6,265 nucleotides of DNA, from the NCBI GenBank assembly GCA_030648675.1, contig JAUSGV010000028.1:1-6265 (forward strand), given 5' to 3'. The translations under genes were made by a program, and so were the position numbers. The notes below the pieces were generated by a model. That model did not search any database, was not told the DNA's origin, and worked only from the letters and a program-made list of their open reading frames with translations. Below, piece by piece: positions 5,570 to 6,265 of this stretch (positions are counted from its first letter, which is position 1; every line of letters begins with the position of its first letter). The DNA comes from Dehalococcoidales bacterium. Its GTDB lineage: Bacteria > Chloroflexota > Dehalococcoidia > Dehalococcoidales > UBA2162.

Positions 5570-5708
5570 GTCCCGAAAGAGAACATTCAGTGAGCATAAC
5601 GGTTTCATGTTGGTCTCCAGTCTTACATTCGCGAGAAAAGTCAGCCGATTGAATAGCCACCGAAGATTAAATAGTCCCTTTTAGCAATAGAAGGGCTGAT
5701 AAGCCTGA

Positions 5709-6108
5709 ATCAATCATCCCTATAACCCCAACACGCTTACAGAAGTAGCGGATAACCAGACAACACCCCCGGGATTCGCTTACTAGAAGCTATCACCTAA
5801 CACAGGCGGTACAGGTGGCATGGTAAATCTTCCGATTGATGCCGGCGGCTTCATTACAGTACCGGCCCGCCAGGCTATCGTTATCTATTTCGAAGCCTAT
5901 CTTGCCCGTACGTTTGTTTGGCAGTAGAGGTTGCAAAACTTACCCGTACCCAGGGCTTCTGAGCAACCCATCTCGACTTTACTACCTACGTATTCAATAC
6001 ATACCTGCCTGGAGGTATCAACCTTGGCTATGTTAATGTCACCAGCGTCGACCAACTTATGGGTATCTTCTGGGCGAACAACGCCAAGAACTCCGACGGG
6101 TCAAAACG
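5709..6108 (+). pseudogene. Decayed fragment of a larger protein, cut off by an insertion sequence
   Basis: Protein-like sequence continues across stops and one frame change. The first frame gives YNPNTLTEVADNQTTPPGFA, a TAG at 5784, then GGMVNLPIDAGGFITVPARQ and AIVIYFEAYLA up to a TAG at 5925. Near 5909-5925 the likely reading shifts frame, giving LAVEVAKLTRTQGF, a TGA at 5960, then DFTTYVFNTYLPGGINLG, YVNVTSVDQLMGIFWANNA and KNSDGSKR, up to the insertion-sequence edge. The Gly/Asn/Thr/Val-rich composition suggests an extracellular or structural protein, but I do not recognise the family. No start codon or ribosome binding site is evident, so the 5' end is also lost or lies further upstream. 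Two stops, a frameshift and truncation at the right end make function unlikely. Confidence 0.55.
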
Positions 6109-6169
6109 AACCCGTTATGCCAGGCTAGGAGCCTGTCCGAGTAATAGCTTCAGCCAGGCATAACGGGTT
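6109..6169. repeat. Long inverted repeat (hairpin) at the left edge of the insertion sequence
   Basis: Thirteen-base perfect arms, AACCCGTTATGCC (6109-6121) and GGCATAACGGGTT (6157-6169), continue inward after one A/A mismatch with GGCT/AGCC (6123-6126 with 6152-6155), leaving a 25-base loop. The right arm ends on the first base of the transposase -10 TATAAT, so the folded form would affect that promoter or block read-through RNA. No T-run follows on the plus strand; on the minus strand TTCGTTTTG follows, so a leftward terminator role is possible. Confidence 0.7.
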
Positions 6170-6174
6170 ATAAT
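6169..6174 (+). promoter_or_regulatory. -10 element TATAAT of the transposase gene
   Basis: A perfect TATAAT lies 27 bases before the transposase ATG and overlaps the last base of the hairpin's right arm. No -35 match lies 16-18 bases upstream, so expression should be weak, as is common for transposase genes. Confidence 0.4.
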
Positions 6175-6201
6175 TGGGTAAGTTTCAGCGAGGAGGTACC
6201 A

Positions 6202-6265
6202 ATGAGCAAGACCTTTCGCCCCTATGAACCCGACCAGATTTCCCTAATGCCGGCATCGATGCGGG
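6202..6265 (+). CDS. IS1182-family transposase, N-terminal 21 residues (runs off the window)
   Basis: The visible start reads MSKTFRPYEPDQISLMPASM. It closely matches the opening of IS1182-family (DUF772-containing) DDE transposases, which typically begin M-x-K-T-F-R-P-Y-x-P-D-Q-x-x-L-x-P-x-S. AGGAGG lies 5 bases before the ATG, an unusually strong site for a transposase. Nothing of the catalytic domain is in the window, so activity cannot be judged. It sits at the end of a decayed gene that the element appears to have interrupted. Confidence 0.8.
   Translation, partial: MSKTFRPYEPDQISLMPASMR

Larger units (their letters stand above)
6129..6265 (+). mobile_element. Left end of an IS1182-type insertion sequence (partial)
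   Basis: GAGCCTGTCCGAGTAAT (6129-6145) resembles the GAGxCTGTCC-type terminal inverted repeats I associate with this kind of element. It is directly preceded by the palindrome CTAG (6125-6128), a possible target site. About 55 bases further on lie the transposase ribosome binding site and start. The other end is outside the window, so the exact boundary cannot be confirmed; if the hairpin at 6109-6169 belongs wholly to the element, the edge would be at or before 6109. Confidence 0.45.

Noticed and set aside
5676..5695. Hairpin CCCTTTT/AGAAGGG as a terminator
   Set aside because: Seven pairs including one wobble, without a T-run on either strand; too weak to call.
5836..6128. Plus-strand frames of 66 and 65 codons
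   Set aside because: They are out of frame with the protein-like segments of the decayed gene and have implausible composition and no ribosome binding sites.
1..6265. CRISPR array, tRNA or rRNA genes
   Set aside because: No regularly spaced repeats and no cloverleaf or ribosomal RNA signature seen on either strand.

Overview
The window looks like chromosomal DNA from an anaerobic, Gram-positive-type bacterium of the Clostridia, possibly Peptococcaceae-like. The evidence is modest: strong AGGAGG-type ribosome binding sites, a type IV pilus operon of the kind found in Firmicutes, and an IS1182-type transposase. No marker gene fixes the taxonomy, so this is inference.

Left part (1-3152, minus strand): a compact type IV pilus / type II secretion-like assembly operon, read from right to left. 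It holds a GspE/PilB-family assembly ATPase, a GspF/PilC-family inner-membrane platform protein, a PilV/GspI-like minor prepilin, and the first 13 codons of a second prepilin that runs off the left edge. Gaps are 6 and 12 bases, followed by an ATGA overlap, so the genes should be co-transcribed and largely co-translated.

Divergent control region (3153-3407): a leftward promoter (TTTACA, 17 bases, extended -10 AATAAG) serves the pilus operon. A rightward TATAAT lacks a good -35 but has a 12-base dyad (TGACT-GA-AGTCA) upstream of it. The predicted rightward transcript starts almost directly with a GC-closed, three-stem RNA fold (3316-3366), then a strong ribosome binding site and a NarL/FixJ-type response regulator (3408-4118). 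No sensor kinase is visible. The regulator is the natural candidate to control the divergent pilus operon, but no sequence here proves it.

Middle (4119-5208): 315 bases follow with no intact gene. They begin with a copy of the ribosome-binding module of the next gene and contain receiver-like fragments broken by stops, so they look like a decayed gene. An orphan degenerate receiver protein (4434-4835) follows, with only the central Asp of the phosphorylation pocket kept. A 129-codon open frame of unknown status (4819-5208) follows it.

Right part (5176-6265): a small three-helix membrane protein on the minus strand resembling the DUF5658 family, with its own promoter; about 145 bases with no recognisable gene (5570-5714, only a weak 7-bp hairpin at 5676-5695); a decayed, frame-shifted remnant of a larger protein (about 5709-6108); then the left end of an insertion sequence with a long hairpin, a TATAAT and the first 21 codons of an IS1182-family transposase.

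Overall the left half is intact housekeeping of a surface appendage with a dedicated regulator, and the right half is an eroding accessory region. The least explained items are the structured RNA leader, the degenerate receiver with its decayed neighbour, and the hairpin at the IS edge.
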